A stretch of 64,000 nt of DNA, from contig OY725493.1 in the NCBI GenBank assembly GCA_963281255.1, positions 2,231,550 through 2,295,549 of the forward strand, read 5' to 3'. This DNA is from Aphrocallistes beatrix (Eukaryota; Porifera; Hexactinellida; Sceptrulophora; Aphrocallistidae). Under the pieces are notes generated by a model that was given only the letters and a program-made list of their open reading frames with translations, had not been told where the DNA came from and searched no databases. Shown here piece after piece: positions 63,948 to 64,000 of this stretch (positions are counted from its first letter, which is position 1; each line of letters starts with the position of its first letter). The translations under genes and the position numbers were made by a program.

Positions 63948-64000
63948 GTAATGACCTAATAGTGCATTCCTGAATGTATTCACTGTCGTTAGGAATTGAA
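63948..64000 (+). other. Start of mutase intron 1
   Basis: GTAATGACC... follows the donor. No acceptor or next exon is present before the window ends. Confidence 0.7.

Noticed and set aside
62133..63983. Minus-strand frame of 306 codons opposite the mutase exon
   Set aside because: It is antisense to a clearly conserved enzyme, and its Arg/Leu/Pro/His-rich composition is typical of a mirrored GC-rich frame.
1..64000. CRISPR array, bacterial operon or phage origin
   Set aside because: Tandem repeats here lack unique spacers of constant size, and spliced genes with animal orthologues exclude a prokaryotic source.

Overview
The window is nuclear DNA of an animal. Spliceosomal introns with GT..AG borders, AATAAA signals and orthologues of metazoan genes (CABIN1, RPS11, mitochondrial methylmalonyl-CoA mutase) support this. 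The lineage cannot be fixed from sequence alone. The mix of a DUF288/STELLO-like glycosyltransferase, a single-exon NHL-propeller protein, an orphan seven-transmembrane protein and many Ginger, Penelope and foldback elements would fit a sponge or another early-branching animal; this is inference.

Layout. 1-15.2 kb has no convincing intact gene. It holds copies of a Helitron-like repeat (TC...hairpin-CTTG, inserted A^T), a tRNA-like tandem, a minisatellite of about 69 bp, fragments of an unrecognised gene near 7.2-7.5 kb, and long foldback repeats. At 15.4-18.1 kb lies a two-exon DUF288/STELLO-like gene. From 18.2 to 40.7 kb there are almost only transposons: a decayed Ginger element, a decayed Ty3/gypsy element, two hAT elements (one with a perfect 8-bp target duplication), a chimera in which P-element sequence sits between two inverted Ginger ends, and next to it a full-length Ginger element with an intact two-exon transposase. 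At 41.4-48.7 kb are an NHL-repeat gene, a large foldback, a full-length Tc1-like element with an intact DD37E transposase, and the seven-transmembrane gene. At 50.6-53.3 kb a Penelope-like element (RT plus GIY-YIG, hammerhead-like motif in its tail) sits inside the (TA)n tract of a Helitron-like element. From 53.6 kb the sequence becomes gene-dense and GC-rich: RPS11, CABIN1 and the first large exon of methylmalonyl-CoA mutase.

How the genes relate. RPS11 and CABIN1 are on the same strand 138 bp apart, and one poly(A) signal is seen, after RPS11. CABIN1 has arrays of the palindrome GAGCATGCTC, which fits the p53-family half-site consensus, upstream of its start. The remaining single-copy genes look independent. 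The dominant biology is repeated nested transposition, with several insertions that can be ordered in time from target duplications and interrupted copies.
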